From an uncultured Pirellulaceae bacterium (lineage in GTDB: Bacteria > Planctomycetota > Planctomycetia > Pirellulales > Pirellulaceae), in assembly GCA_937929805.1 (NCBI GenBank), contig CALFUT010000008.1, positions 62,001 through 126,000 on the forward strand: a DNA stretch of 64,000 bases, in the 5' to 3' direction. The notes under the pieces were generated by a model. It saw only the letters and a program-made list of their open reading frames with translations. It did not search any database and had not been told where the DNA came from. How positions within the stretch are numbered: position 1 is the stretch's first letter; every line of letters starts with the position of its first letter. This document shows, piece after piece, positions 34,707 to 44,410 of this stretch. A program made the position numbers and the translations under genes.

Positions 34707-36347
34707 CTACACCTCCAACATTTCAAATACGGAAGTCAACCGCTGCTCGCTGGTCGTTTCGTCGGCTTGAGGCCCAAACTCCGCTTGCAGTTCCGGTTCG
34801 GCAATGCAAATGCGACCGACGATTTCGTGCATCAGTTCTCGAATCAAAACGACGTTTTCGCGGAATCGATCCCGGAGTGCCGCGTCATCCAGCCGTTCGG
34901 TCAGTTCGCGATTGAGCCGCGTCATGATTTCGATGTTGCTCTGGTCAACAAACGCAGGCACCGCATTGACGCTGGAATCGGCTTCGTACCACTTGCGAAA
35001 GAACGTTTGCATTTTCAAATTCATGTCGCGAATTTCTTCGACGCCTTTGTGGAGCGACTGAATGAAGCTCGCGTCAGTCAGCTTTTCATTAAAGTACAGC
35101 AACGCCGGAAAGCCCCAGTAGACCGCATAGTCCCAGACGAATTTGACCGCCATAATTCTTGGATTGCCAAACAGCGGATACTGATCGCGGTAGGTCAGCA
35201 GATTGTTCTGAAACAGAGTCAGAAAAACACTCTGCAATGTCGGCGCGAGATGCGTGATCGAGTTGCCGGCCAAGTCCTCTTCGATCAGTTTGCCGACCAT
35301 CGTGTTGCCGATCGCGATGAAGTCGCTGCCGGGCGAATAAAACGGATCTAGAAACGCGGCGGCTTCTCCAACCAATCCCCAGCGATCAACCGAAAACACC
35401 TGCCGCGAACCGCGAGACATTTTCTTGATCGCAAGGAAATCTTGAACCTGATCAAGCTGGTCCTCGATCGCGTCGGCACATTCGGGCTCGTGTTCTTGAA
35501 GCCAAGCGAATGACTTTTCGACACTGTTGAATGTGTTGAGCGGGTGGATTCTCGGGTCGGCAACAATGCCGATGCTGGTCGAACCCGTTGCCAATGGGAT
35601 CAGCCAGACCCAGTAGCCTTCGCCCATTAAGTGGTTGGTGCTAAGCCATCGCCGCGGAACCTTGCCCGTCAGTTTCTGCCAGTCCGGATCGTCGCACCAC
35701 GCGTCGACCTGAATGTTGGAATCGATTCGGAACCATGCCGCGTTGATGTCGTGCCCAAGATCCTCTTCAAGGTTTAGTTTCCGTTTAATGAACGCCGCCC
35801 TGCCACTCGCGTCGACAATCCATCGCGATTCGATCGAGTGTTTCTGCTTGTCCTGCAGAAAGGTAACTCGATGGGCCGTATCCTCGGTCCCGTTTTGCGA
35901 TGAATCAAGAAAGACCTCTTTGACACGAGCTCCCGCAAAGATTGTGGCTCCCAATTCTTGGTCCGATTCAGCCAGAAAGTTCTCCAACCGCCCGCGATCC
36001 ACTTGATAACTGGGCGCTGCAAAAAAGGAACTGCCGCCGACCTCGGTCCCTTCCGCCAAGGACTGAAACGCATCTTTGAAAAAGAAACGTAGGCCAAACT
36101 TTGGCAACTGATCATCGGTCAGATGTTTCTTCAGACCCAATTGCTCGCCAAAATAATGGGCCCCGATTTCGACGGTCGATTCACCGACCTTGTGAGTCGT
36201 CTCGGCGACAGGGAACACTCGTTTTTCGACCACGGCGACTCGCAAGCCGGGCTGTCGAGTCAGCAGTTGCTTCGCCAAGGTCAAACCGGCCAAGCCCCCA
36301 CCAAGAATCGTTACGTCGAAGACGTTGTTTTGTGAGTTGGCAATCAT
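34707..36347 (-). CDS. Flavin-dependent halogenase-like enzyme B
   Basis: A 546-residue paralogue of the adjacent downstream enzyme. It has [11 protein letters not shown] near residue 14, [16 protein letters not shown] near 53, [10 protein letters not shown] near 83, the [15 protein letters not shown] motif near 245 and [18 protein letters not shown] near 340. The two proteins share these blocks and most spacing, so they arose by tandem duplication. The ORF track starts at 36410, but ATG 36347 overlaps the polyketide synthase stop by four bases (ATGA) and begins just before the FAD motif. Two tailoring enzymes may act at two ring positions or on different intermediates. Substrate is unknown. 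Confidence 0.78.
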   Translation of the reverse strand: MIANSQNNVFDVTILGGGLAGLTLAKQLLTRQPGLRVAVVEKRVFPVAETTHKVGESTVEIGAHYFGEQLGLKKHLTDDQLPKFGLRFFFKDAFQSLAEGTEVGGSSFFAAPSYQVDRGRLENFLAESDQELGATIFAGARVKEVFLDSSQNGTEDTAHRVTFLQDKQKHSIESRWIVDASGRAAFIKRKLNLEEDLGHDINAAWFRIDSNIQVDAWCDDPDWQKLTGKVPRRWLSTNHLMGEGYWVWLIPLATGSTSIGIVADPRIHPLNTFNSVEKSFAWLQEHEPECADAIEDQLDQVQDFLAIKKMSRGSRQVFSVDRWGLVGEAAAFLDPFYSPGSDFIAIGNTMVGKLIEEDLAGNSITHLAPTLQSVFLTLFQNNLLTYRDQYPLFGNPRIMAVKFVWDYAVYWGFPALLYFNEKLTDASFIQSLHKGVEEIRDMNLKMQTFFRKWYEADSSVNAVPAFVDQSNIEIMTRLNRELTERLDDAALRDRFRENVVLIRELMHEIVGRICIAEPELQAEFGPQADETTSEQRLTSVFEMLEV

Positions 36348-39300
36348 GATTGATTTTGAACCTCCATGGTCGGGTCGGCGGACATGAATTTGGAAATTTC
36401 CGTGATCCAATACCGCTGTTTCTGGAACGGATAAGTGGGCAGGCTTAGTGGCGTTAAAGGAATCGACGGAGCCAACTCGTTGCGATCAAAGACCGACGCA
36501 AATTCGGGATTGCAACCCAGTCGATATAACTTGCCCAGAGATGCTATCAGTTGGCCGGATGTCGATTCGTCACCGGGTTCTAAAGACTTGACCAAGCAGC
36601 GTGTTTGCTTGGGAAGAGCTGCTTCGATCTGATTCAACGCCATTTCGGACGTCGCTCCGATCGCTAAGCAGATCTCGTGCTCGCTTTTTGAAACGGCATC
36701 GCCAAAAGTCTTAGAGCACGCCGTTTCGACCAAGTGCCGACGCCAGTAGCTGCCTCCCAAAGAGCGATGGACGGCCACCGTTTCAGCATCAAGACTACAA
36801 AATAATGGCAGGTGAGGCGGGTAGAAATTGAATTGATCGGCAAGCTGTTCAAATTCAGACAGTTCTTCTTCCGAGAGATTTTCATCCGAGCGGTCTCGGC
36901 TCAGCAATTGGCTACGTTCATGAACCAAAATCAGCCCATCGAACCAGCACAAACACCCGGCGGCACAGGCAGCCGAATACTGGCCGACGCCAATGCCCCA
37001 CGCCGCGTCCGGTTGCACGCCCCACGAATCGTAAAGCTTGAACGTGCTCGCTTGAAGCACGAATGCCAAAACCTGTGGATCGATCTGCTGGGATTCTGCG
37101 GCTTGATCGTCATCAGCGTTGCTCAGCAAGATCGGTTTCGATGCACCCGTATGTTCTGTCAGCCTCGCGTCACACGTTTTGACAAAATCTGCAACCACCG
37201 GGCTGATCGCCATCAGCTCAAGCACGCGGGCCATGCTGTTTTCTTGGTCGTCGGCGAACACAAAGTCCAAACGAGGCTTCGATTTCACTGGCCTGATCGA
37301 GCTACCGTTGTTGGTGTGGGCGGTTTTCAGCCAGTCGATTGCCTCCTCGCACGATCCAACCGGCTTAGCCATCCGGTACTCGTGGTGGCGACGGCCGGCA
37401 GCCAACGTCGCGCAAAAACGTGTTAGGTCCGCATCGTCGTTCTGCTCCAACCACGAAGCATACCGACTTCGTAGCTGAGCCAACGCGTTCTCGCAGCGAG
37501 CACTCAAAACCAGCAGTTGCGGTGGCGCGTCGGCAGACGCGGCCGAAGGTTCATCGGCTGCCACTTCGTCGCGTTCACTGGCAACGCTGCTCAAGATCAA
37601 ATGCGCGTTGGTGCCGACCAAGCCGAGCGCGGTGATGGCGGCGGTTCGCTGATCGCCATCGGGCCACGGCGTGTTCTCAGTCACCATTTTCATTGGCATC
37701 CGCTTCCAAGGAATGTGCGGCGATGGATCGTCAAAGTGAATCTGTTGCGGAATGACTCCATGGTGCAACGCCAGAACGGTTTTGATCAAACCGGACGAAC
37801 CGCCGGCGGCTTCGAGGTGACTAATGTTCGCTTTCACCGAACCCACCAGCAGCGGATCTTTCCGGTTACGACCTTTGCCGTACACTTTCGCGGCGGCACC
37901 CAGTTCCATCGGGTCACCATATTCGGTCCCGGTGCCATGAGCCTCCAAGTATTGGACCTCCGACGGTCCGATGCCCGCGTCCTTGATCGCGTCACTAATG
38001 ACGCGCGATTGAGCTTTGCCGCTGGGCGAGGTAATCCCGCCGCTAAAGCCATTATGCACCACTGCCCCGCCACGAAGCACCGCCATGATTCGATCACCAT
38101 CGCGTTTGGCGTCGCTCAAACGCTTCAGCACCAGCACGCCACAACCTTCGCCGCGCCCGAACCCTTTTGCCTCGGCAGAAAATGACTTGCAACGCCCGTC
38201 CTCCGATAGTAAACCGGCCTTGGACATCAACAGCGAATTCACTGGCACCAAAATCGCGTTGGCTCCACCTGCCAGCGCCAGATTGCAAGTTCCGTCCTGC
38301 AAACTTCGCATGGCTTGAAACACCGCGACCAAGGAACTGCTGCTGGCCGTATCGATCGAGACACTGGGCCCTTCAAAACCGAACAGATAACTAATCCGGC
38401 CCACGCCCGCACTGTGTGAAAGCCCGGCACCTTGAAAGCCCTTGATCACGTGATCGTCTTCAAGCGTCGGCAGGAACGCGTAGTCCGAACCCATGATGCC
38501 CATGAACACGCCCACGCTTGGGTCGGCCAGAGGCGAGGTGGGGATCCCGGCGTCCTCCAAAGCACGGTAGCTGTTTTCAAGCAGCATGCGGTGCTGCGGA
38601 TCGATCCAGCACGCTTCCTGATCCGAGATGTTAAAGAATGAGGCATCGAAGTCAGCGATGTCATCCAAGAAACCGCCCTGCTTGGTGTACATTTTCCCCG
38701 GCTGGCGGTCGGCACTGAAAAATCGATCGACGTCCCAGCGGTCAGCCGGAATGTCGCAAACCGAATCGACCCCATCGAGCAAATTTTGCCAGAACTCGTG
38801 CACATCCCGAGCACCCGGAAAACGACAGCTCATGCCAATGATGGCAATGTCTTCACGAGCCGGGTTGACCATCGTCGATTCAGCGCCGGTTGCCGAGGAA
38901 GCCACGTTGGCCGAAGGCTTGTTGTCCGAATCGTCGCCCGTCGTGATCAATTCCAGGACGTGATCGCAGATCGCGTCAATCGTCGGATGATCAAATAGCA
39001 TCGTGGGCCCCACGTTGAACTGATCGCCCAGCATCTGTTGCAGCTCGGTCCCGAACTCGACCGCCATCAGCGAGTCGAGCCCCATTTCTATCAACGGTCG
39101 ATCGGTTTCGGGTGCCTCGGGCGTGGATAAAATTCCCTGCAACGAGCCCTGAATCGTCTTCATCAACAATTCGCGTTGAGCGTTGCCGCGCATCGTTCGT
39201 AGCTTGCTGACCAACGCCGACGCAGCGCCGGAGGATTTCTTTTGCTTGCCGACTAAGTCCTGCAACATGGCCGGCACTTCGCCGCCGGGGCCAGTTCGCA

Positions 39301-42300
39301 TCTTCCGCCAGTCAATGTCCATGACGGTCGCTTGCGCGGTTTGGCTGGCGATCATTTTTTCGAGTGCCGCATGAGCTTCGTCGATGGATAGCGGTGCAAT
39401 GCCTTGTAACGCAAGCCGCTTTTTGATTCGTTCATCGTCCGCCATCCCGGCAGCCCACGGTCCCCAGTTGATCGATAGCGACGGAAGCCCAGCGGACCGA
39501 CGTTGAAAACTGAGCCCATCCAAAAATGCGTTGCCCAATGCGTAGTTGCTCTGACCGGGAGAGCCAAGCACCGAAGCGGCGGAGGAGTAAAGCACAAACA
39601 GATCCAAATTCATCTTGGCAGTTAGCTCATGAAGCAACTGTGCCGCCAAAATTTTCGGTCGTAGCACTTTTTCGAATCGTTCGGGCGTCTGCGATTCGAT
39701 TAGGCCATCATCCAGCACACCCGCCGCGTGGATGACTCCGGTTAACGGCTTCAAGTCCGCGCTAAAGCGGGCCATCAGCAATTCCACATCGCTGCGGTTG
39801 CTCATGTCGGCCGCGTGCACGACGACGTGGCAACCTGTTTCCTGAATCGATTCGATGAATGCGTTGGCTGAATCATCCGGTTGACGACGCGAGACCAACA
39901 CGACCTCCGCCGCGCCCTTCGCCGCCAACCAGCCAGCCACCTGCCGGCCCAACATGCCCAGCCCGCCAGTGATCAGATAGCTGCCCTCCGGGTTCGCCTC
40001 GAAGGTCGTTTTTTGCAAACGCGTTTGCTGCATGCGGGGCGAGAACAATTGTCCATCGCGAATCGCAAACTGGTTTTCGGGCGTTTCGGTTTGAGCAACC
40101 TCCATCAGCAGATCGGTCGCGGATTCGAAACGATGCGATTCCAATTCCGCCGTGTCCAGATCCAGCAAGCGGCACCGCAGTTCGGGCTGTTCGGCACCAA
40201 TCACCCGGCCCAGCCCCCAAAATTGAGTCTGTTGGGGAAAAACCTCCGATGGCTTTTCCTCAGCGGATTGGATCGCGATTCCATTTTGCGTTGTCAGCAA
40301 CATTCCGCGCGGCAAGCGCCGGAGCTGGTTGGCGATCATCGCCTGAGTAAACGCAACGATGCTGCGAGCATCTTCGTCGAAAACGTCAGCGGCTGGAGTG
40401 TTCGCTTTGGGCGACAACAGCCAGATGACTCCATCAAAAGGCGGCTCGGAAGGTGCTCCCGCATCAGCCCCGGTGCTTTGTGAGGCATCGGGTTCGGTTG
40501 CTTCTGCGTTCGCCTCGGACCTTGCTTCCGTTTCACCAGCAGCTTCAAGAAATTTCTTCCATTCGCCTGACTCAAGCAACTGCGCCGATTGCTCGATGAC
40601 TCGATGGTTGGCATCAAGCAACTTCTGTTTTACGTTGGCCGCCAGTTGTTCATCGCCCAAGCCGTGAACGAGCAACCAGCGTTTCGGCTCAAGCTTCGCT
40701 GGCGTGAGACGCTGTGGCTTCCAGTCGAGGTGATAAACCAGCCGCTCGGCCCCAGCGCCGCTCATCTGCCGCAATGCGGCAAGGCTGACTCGCTGAACTT
40801 TCAGTTCGCCAATCTCAAGCAGCACTTGGCCGGTCTTCGACATCAACGTCAGATTGGCCGTTCGTTGGTTGCCTTCGTTGGTGGTCCACTTCGCGTGGCA
40901 GATGGCTTCGGTTTCAATCGGTCCAAACGACTTCAGGCTGCCAATGCCCACGGGCAAAAATAGATCGGTTTCTCCGGTTCGCAACAAACCGACGGCAAGG
41001 CTATGGAGTGCCGCGTCCAGCAAGGTTGGTGGAACGTTGTAGCCTCGCACATCGCCTGCGACTTGCAGGTTGGCGACGACGTCGGTTTCAGAAAATTGCA
41101 ACGACTGAATGCATCGAAAAGCGGGTCCATAATTGAGCCCCATGCCACTCATCGCTTCATAAAACTCGTCGACGGAAGCTTCTTGCAGTTCAAGCTGAGA
41201 AAACGAAGCCATTTCGATGTCAGCGGGTGCAGTCGCTCGCTCGGATGAGATATCGCACGAGAAATGTCGCGACCACGTTTGAGCATTGGTGGCTTTGGCG
41301 AAGACCTCCATTTTTTCTGATTCGGATTCCTCGCCAGCGGGAAGCTTGCGGATCACGGACTGAATCGCGGTTCGACCATTGGGGCGAACTGGTTGTTCGA
41401 AGGTTGCGTTGGCAATGGAGCGACCGGCCGCTGCTTCAATCGCCATCTCAATCAGCGCCGCGCCGGGAAGGACGACCGATCCCATGACCTCGTGGTCGGG
41501 CATCCATGCGGGGCTGTCAACATCGATATGGCTTTCCGTTCGAGTCTCTCCTGCCGCGCCGGCCAACGAGAGTTTCGTTCCCAGCAACGGATGAGCGGTA
41601 TGGAAATCGGCGTGAGCGGCGCGCGGTTTGTCGGGGCCCCAAAAACGGCGACGCTGGAACGGGTAGGTCGGCAAATCGACTTGAGTGAAGCGTTTTTCGC
41701 GATGTAACTGTCGAAAGTTGGGCGTGACCCCTGCCACGTACATCTGCGCGACGGCTTGGAGGGTTGCGGCGTCTTCGTTAACGTCCTTTTGCAGGCAACA
41801 AATTAGCGATTCAGACGAATGAGTCCATTTCGAGGCGGCCATTCGAGTCAGCACCGACTGCGGACCCAGTTCCAGCAGCAAATCGCAATTCATCTCGCCC
41901 AGCGTTTCAATCGCCGGCGCGTACGCCACGGCCTGACGAATATGATTGGCCCAATATTGACCATCCAATCGAGTGTCGGCCGGTAGTACCTTGCCGGAGA
42001 CATTGCAAACCAGCGGCATGGCGGCCTGCTGAAAATCCACGTTGCTGGCGATGGACGCGAATGGCTCCAACACATCGTCCATCAAGTGGGAATGGAAGGC
42101 GTGTGAGGTCGTGAGCATTTTGGTGCGGACGTTCCGATCGCTGAAGCCGGCTTCGACTTTGCGAATCGAATCCTGATCGCCGCTCACCACAACGTGGGTT
42201 CCGTTGAGCGCCGCCATCGAGACACCCGGCACACTTTCGATCGCTGGTGCAACCGCCGCTTCCGGCGCGAAGACGGCTAGCATCAAACCGCCCGGTGGAA

Positions 42301-44410
42301 GTTCGCCAATCAATCGGCCTCGTTCGGCGATCAGCCGCAGGCCATCGTCCCACGACATGATTCCCGCGACGCAAGCCGCCGCGTATTGCCCGACGCTGTG
42401 GCCCAGCACCATGTCGGGCTGAATGTTCCAGCTTTGCAGCAGGGTTGCCAGACCCATCTGCAAAGCGAAAATCGCCGGCTGGGTCCATTGGGTCTGATTG
42501 ATCGCGGGTGATTCGGACGAGTCATCAAACATCACTTCCATCAGCGATCGCCCGCGAAGCTTTTGCAGCTGCTCGTCGCAATGATCGATGGCCTCGCGGA
42601 AGACGGGTTGGCTTTCGTATAAACATTTGCCCATCGAGACAAACTGCGAGCCCTGCCCGGTGAACTGCCATGCGACTCGAGGTGCTCGACGGCGACTGCC
42701 AACGTAAACGCCCTCGCTTTTGCTGCCTCGAACGAGTGCCCTCAATTTGCTAACGGCATCTTGGCGGTTGGTAGCCACGATGGCGGCCCGGTGTTCGAAA
42801 TGGCTGCGGGCAACATTGGTTTGAAACGCAAAGCCGTGCGGATCAATGTCGGTGTTGGCAAGTGCGGTGGCGTATTGGCTGGCCAGATCCATCACGGCCG
42901 GTTCGTTCTTGCCCGAAAGAGTAATGATGAAGCAGTCGGTCGCGTCCTTCTGGTCGGTCGCAACCTTTCCGGACGCGGCAGAGGGTGACGTGTCGTTAAC
43001 ATTCTGAATATCGCTTTGGCCGTGAATCTCCGGTGCCTCCACGATCACGTGCGCGTTTGTGCCGCTCATGCCGAAAGCGCTCACCCCGGCGATGCGACGT
43101 GTTGGATCGGGCCAAGCCGTTTCTTCGGTCAACACTTTGACGGGTGTGGTGTCCCACGCGATGTGCGGGTTGGGCGTGTCGAAATTCATCTGACCCGGGA
43201 TCGAACCGTTTTGCAGTGACAGCAGAACCTTGATCAAGCCCGCCATTCCCGCGGCGGCTTCAAGGTGCCCGATGTTTGTCTTCACCGAACCGATCAGCAG
43301 CGGATTGCTGGCGTCACGATCATTGCAATAGGCGGCCGAGGCAGCATTGACTTCGATCGGATCGCCCAAGGAAGTTCCAGTGCCGTGAGCCTCCAAGTAA
43401 TCAATGTCATCGGGTTCCAAACCGGCTTGCGCGATGGCTTTGCGAATCACGTCTTCCTGCGCCCGCGGGTTAGGAACCGTCAGTCCGCTGCCGGCTCCGT
43501 TATGGCCGATTGCCGAGCCTCGGATGACGCCCAGAATTTGATCGCCGTCACGCTGGGCATCCGCCAGTCGTCGCAACGTGACCACGCCGCACCCTTCGCC
43601 TCGCAAGTAGCCGTCGGCCGCCGCGTCGAAGGCTCGCGAGTGACCGCTGGGCGAAAGCGCTTTCAGTTTGCAGGTCAAAATGTTCGTCGTGGGCGAGCAG
43701 ATTGCGTTGACGCCACCCACAAGGGCTCGATCGCAATCGCGCCGACCAAGACTCTGGATCGCCAGATGCAACGCGACCAAAGAAGAGGAGCAAGCCGTAT
43801 CAACTGCCAAGCTGGGACCGCGCAATCCCAAGTACCACGCCAGCCGACCGCACAGGAAACTGCCTGCCGCGCCGGTAGCGATGTAGGGATTGAGGTTGAG
43901 AAACGAGTCGCTCGCTTCGTTCTGATAATCGTTGTGCATCCAGCCGACGAAGACACCAGTGTGGTCGCCGATTTCGTCCGGGATCCAGCCCGCTCTTTCG
44001 ATCGCTTCCCAGCCGACTTCCATCAGCAACCGTTGTTGCGGATCGACCCATGTTGCTTCTCGTGGCGAGATACCAAAAAATTCCGGATCCATCGAAGCCA
44101 GATTGTCTAGGAACACGCCGCGACGCGCGTACATTTTTCCAGGGATTTCGGGGTCTTCGTCGTAGAACGCGTCCAAGTCCCAGCGGTCTGCCGGGATGTC
44201 GCCGACTAAATCCTCTTGATCGATCAGCGATTGCCAGAACTTCTCCGGCGTGTCGGCCGAGTTTGGAAAGCGGCAGGCCATCGAGACAATCGCGATAGGA
44301 TCGTTGGTGGCATTTTCATTCGCTAAAGCAAGCTGTTGTTTTAACTCGCGAATCTTCAGCAGCGCTTGCTTGTTGGGCGAAAACGAGGGGGTCGGATCAT
44401 TCATGGTCAA
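36344..44410 (-). CDS. Type I polyketide synthase, KS-AT-DH-KR-ACP plus degenerate KS-AT
   Basis: A 2688-residue modular synthase. It begins with a docking-type helix (KIRELKQQLALANENA). KS1 (37-460) is intact: DTACSSS near 205, EAHGTGT and KTNIGHLE. AT1 (575-885) has GHSVGQY near 670 and HAFH near 772, pointing to malonyl-CoA. DH (940-1225) has the catalytic histidine in DHEVMGSVVLPG near 975. KR (1480-1680) has TGGLGMLG and the SNYALGNAF tyrosine. ACP (1740-1815) has GLDSLM near 1778. KS2 (1855-2280) reads DTASSSS near 2022, serine for cysteine, and AT2 (2370-2660) reads GIGVGQY near 2473, losing histidine and serine, with the middle subdomain missing. No second ACP or thioesterase follows. 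It overlaps both neighbouring genes by four bases. One extension giving an enoyl product is expected. Confidence 0.93.
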   Translation of the reverse strand: MTMNDPTPSFSPNKQALLKIRELKQQLALANENATNDPIAIVSMACRFPNSADTPEKFWQSLIDQEDLVGDIPADRWDLDAFYDEDPEIPGKMYARRGVFLDNLASMDPEFFGISPREATWVDPQQRLLMEVGWEAIERAGWIPDEIGDHTGVFVGWMHNDYQNEASDSFLNLNPYIATGAAGSFLCGRLAWYLGLRGPSLAVDTACSSSLVALHLAIQSLGRRDCDRALVGGVNAICSPTTNILTCKLKALSPSGHSRAFDAAADGYLRGEGCGVVTLRRLADAQRDGDQILGVIRGSAIGHNGAGSGLTVPNPRAQEDVIRKAIAQAGLEPDDIDYLEAHGTGTSLGDPIEVNAASAAYCNDRDASNPLLIGSVKTNIGHLEAAAGMAGLIKVLLSLQNGSIPGQMNFDTPNPHIAWDTTPVKVLTEETAWPDPTRRIAGVSAFGMSGTNAHVIVEAPEIHGQSDIQNVNDTSPSAASGKVATDQKDATDCFIITLSGKNEPAVMDLASQYATALANTDIDPHGFAFQTNVARSHFEHRAAIVATNRQDAVSKLRALVRGSKSEGVYVGSRRRAPRVAWQFTGQGSQFVSMGKCLYESQPVFREAIDHCDEQLQKLRGRSLMEVMFDDSSESPAINQTQWTQPAIFALQMGLATLLQSWNIQPDMVLGHSVGQYAAACVAGIMSWDDGLRLIAERGRLIGELPPGGLMLAVFAPEAAVAPAIESVPGVSMAALNGTHVVVSGDQDSIRKVEAGFSDRNVRTKMLTTSHAFHSHLMDDVLEPFASIASNVDFQQAAMPLVCNVSGKVLPADTRLDGQYWANHIRQAVAYAPAIETLGEMNCDLLLELGPQSVLTRMAASKWTHSSESLICCLQKDVNEDAATLQAVAQMYVAGVTPNFRQLHREKRFTQVDLPTYPFQRRRFWGPDKPRAAHADFHTAHPLLGTKLSLAGAAGETRTESHIDVDSPAWMPDHEVMGSVVLPGAALIEMAIEAAAGRSIANATFEQPVRPNGRTAIQSVIRKLPAGEESESEKMEVFAKATNAQTWSRHFSCDISSERATAPADIEMASFSQLELQEASVDEFYEAMSGMGLNYGPAFRCIQSLQFSETDVVANLQVAGDVRGYNVPPTLLDAALHSLAVGLLRTGETDLFLPVGIGSLKSFGPIETEAICHAKWTTNEGNQRTANLTLMSKTGQVLLEIGELKVQRVSLAALRQMSGAGAERLVYHLDWKPQRLTPAKLEPKRWLLVHGLGDEQLAANVKQKLLDANHRVIEQSAQLLESGEWKKFLEAAGETEARSEANAEATEPDASQSTGADAGAPSEPPFDGVIWLLSPKANTPAADVFDEDARSIVAFTQAMIANQLRRLPRGMLLTTQNGIAIQSAEEKPSEVFPQQTQFWGLGRVIGAEQPELRCRLLDLDTAELESHRFESATDLLMEVAQTETPENQFAIRDGQLFSPRMQQTRLQKTTFEANPEGSYLITGGLGMLGRQVAGWLAAKGAAEVVLVSRRQPDDSANAFIESIQETGCHVVVHAADMSNRSDVELLMARFSADLKPLTGVIHAAGVLDDGLIESQTPERFEKVLRPKILAAQLLHELTAKMNLDLFVLYSSAASVLGSPGQSNYALGNAFLDGLSFQRRSAGLPSLSINWGPWAAGMADDERIKKRLALQGIAPLSIDEAHAALEKMIASQTAQATVMDIDWRKMRTGPGGEVPAMLQDLVGKQKKSSGAASALVSKLRTMRGNAQRELLMKTIQGSLQGILSTPEAPETDRPLIEMGLDSLMAVEFGTELQQMLGDQFNVGPTMLFDHPTIDAICDHVLELITTGDDSDNKPSANVASSATGAESTMVNPAREDIAIIGMSCRFPGARDVHEFWQNLLDGVDSVCDIPADRWDVDRFFSADRQPGKMYTKQGGFLDDIADFDASFFNISDQEACWIDPQHRMLLENSYRALEDAGIPTSPLADPSVGVFMGIMGSDYAFLPTLEDDHVIKGFQGAGLSHSAGVGRISYLFGFEGPSVSIDTASSSSLVAVFQAMRSLQDGTCNLALAGGANAILVPVNSLLMSKAGLLSEDGRCKSFSAEAKGFGRGEGCGVLVLKRLSDAKRDGDRIMAVLRGGAVVHNGFSGGITSPSGKAQSRVISDAIKDAGIGPSEVQYLEAHGTGTEYGDPMELGAAAKVYGKGRNRKDPLLVGSVKANISHLEAAGGSSGLIKTVLALHHGVIPQQIHFDDPSPHIPWKRMPMKMVTENTPWPDGDQRTAAITALGLVGTNAHLILSSVASERDEVAADEPSAASADAPPQLLVLSARCENALAQLRSRYASWLEQNDDADLTRFCATLAAGRRHHEYRMAKPVGSCEEAIDWLKTAHTNNGSSIRPVKSKPRLDFVFADDQENSMARVLELMAISPVVADFVKTCDARLTEHTGASKPILLSNADDDQAAESQQIDPQVLAFVLQASTFKLYDSWGVQPDAAWGIGVGQYSAACAAGCLCWFDGLILVHERSQLLSRDRSDENLSEEELSEFEQLADQFNFYPPHLPLFCSLDAETVAVHRSLGGSYWRRHLVETACSKTFGDAVSKSEHEICLAIGATSEMALNQIEAALPKQTRCLVKSLEPGDESTSGQLIASLGKLYRLGCNPEFASVFDRNELAPSIPLTPLSLPTYPFQKQRYWITEISKFMSADPTMEVQNQS

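Noticed and set aside
43265-44110. 281-residue plus-strand ORF opposite the polyketide synthase
   Set aside because: It lies fully antisense to the intact KS1 region, and its arginine-rich composition is the usual mirror of a coding strand.
36344-44410. Fatty acid or polyunsaturated fatty acid synthase
   Set aside because: There is no enoyl reductase or tandem ACP array, and the ammonia-lyase, the loading ligase and the halogenase-like enzymes fit a polyketide pathway better.
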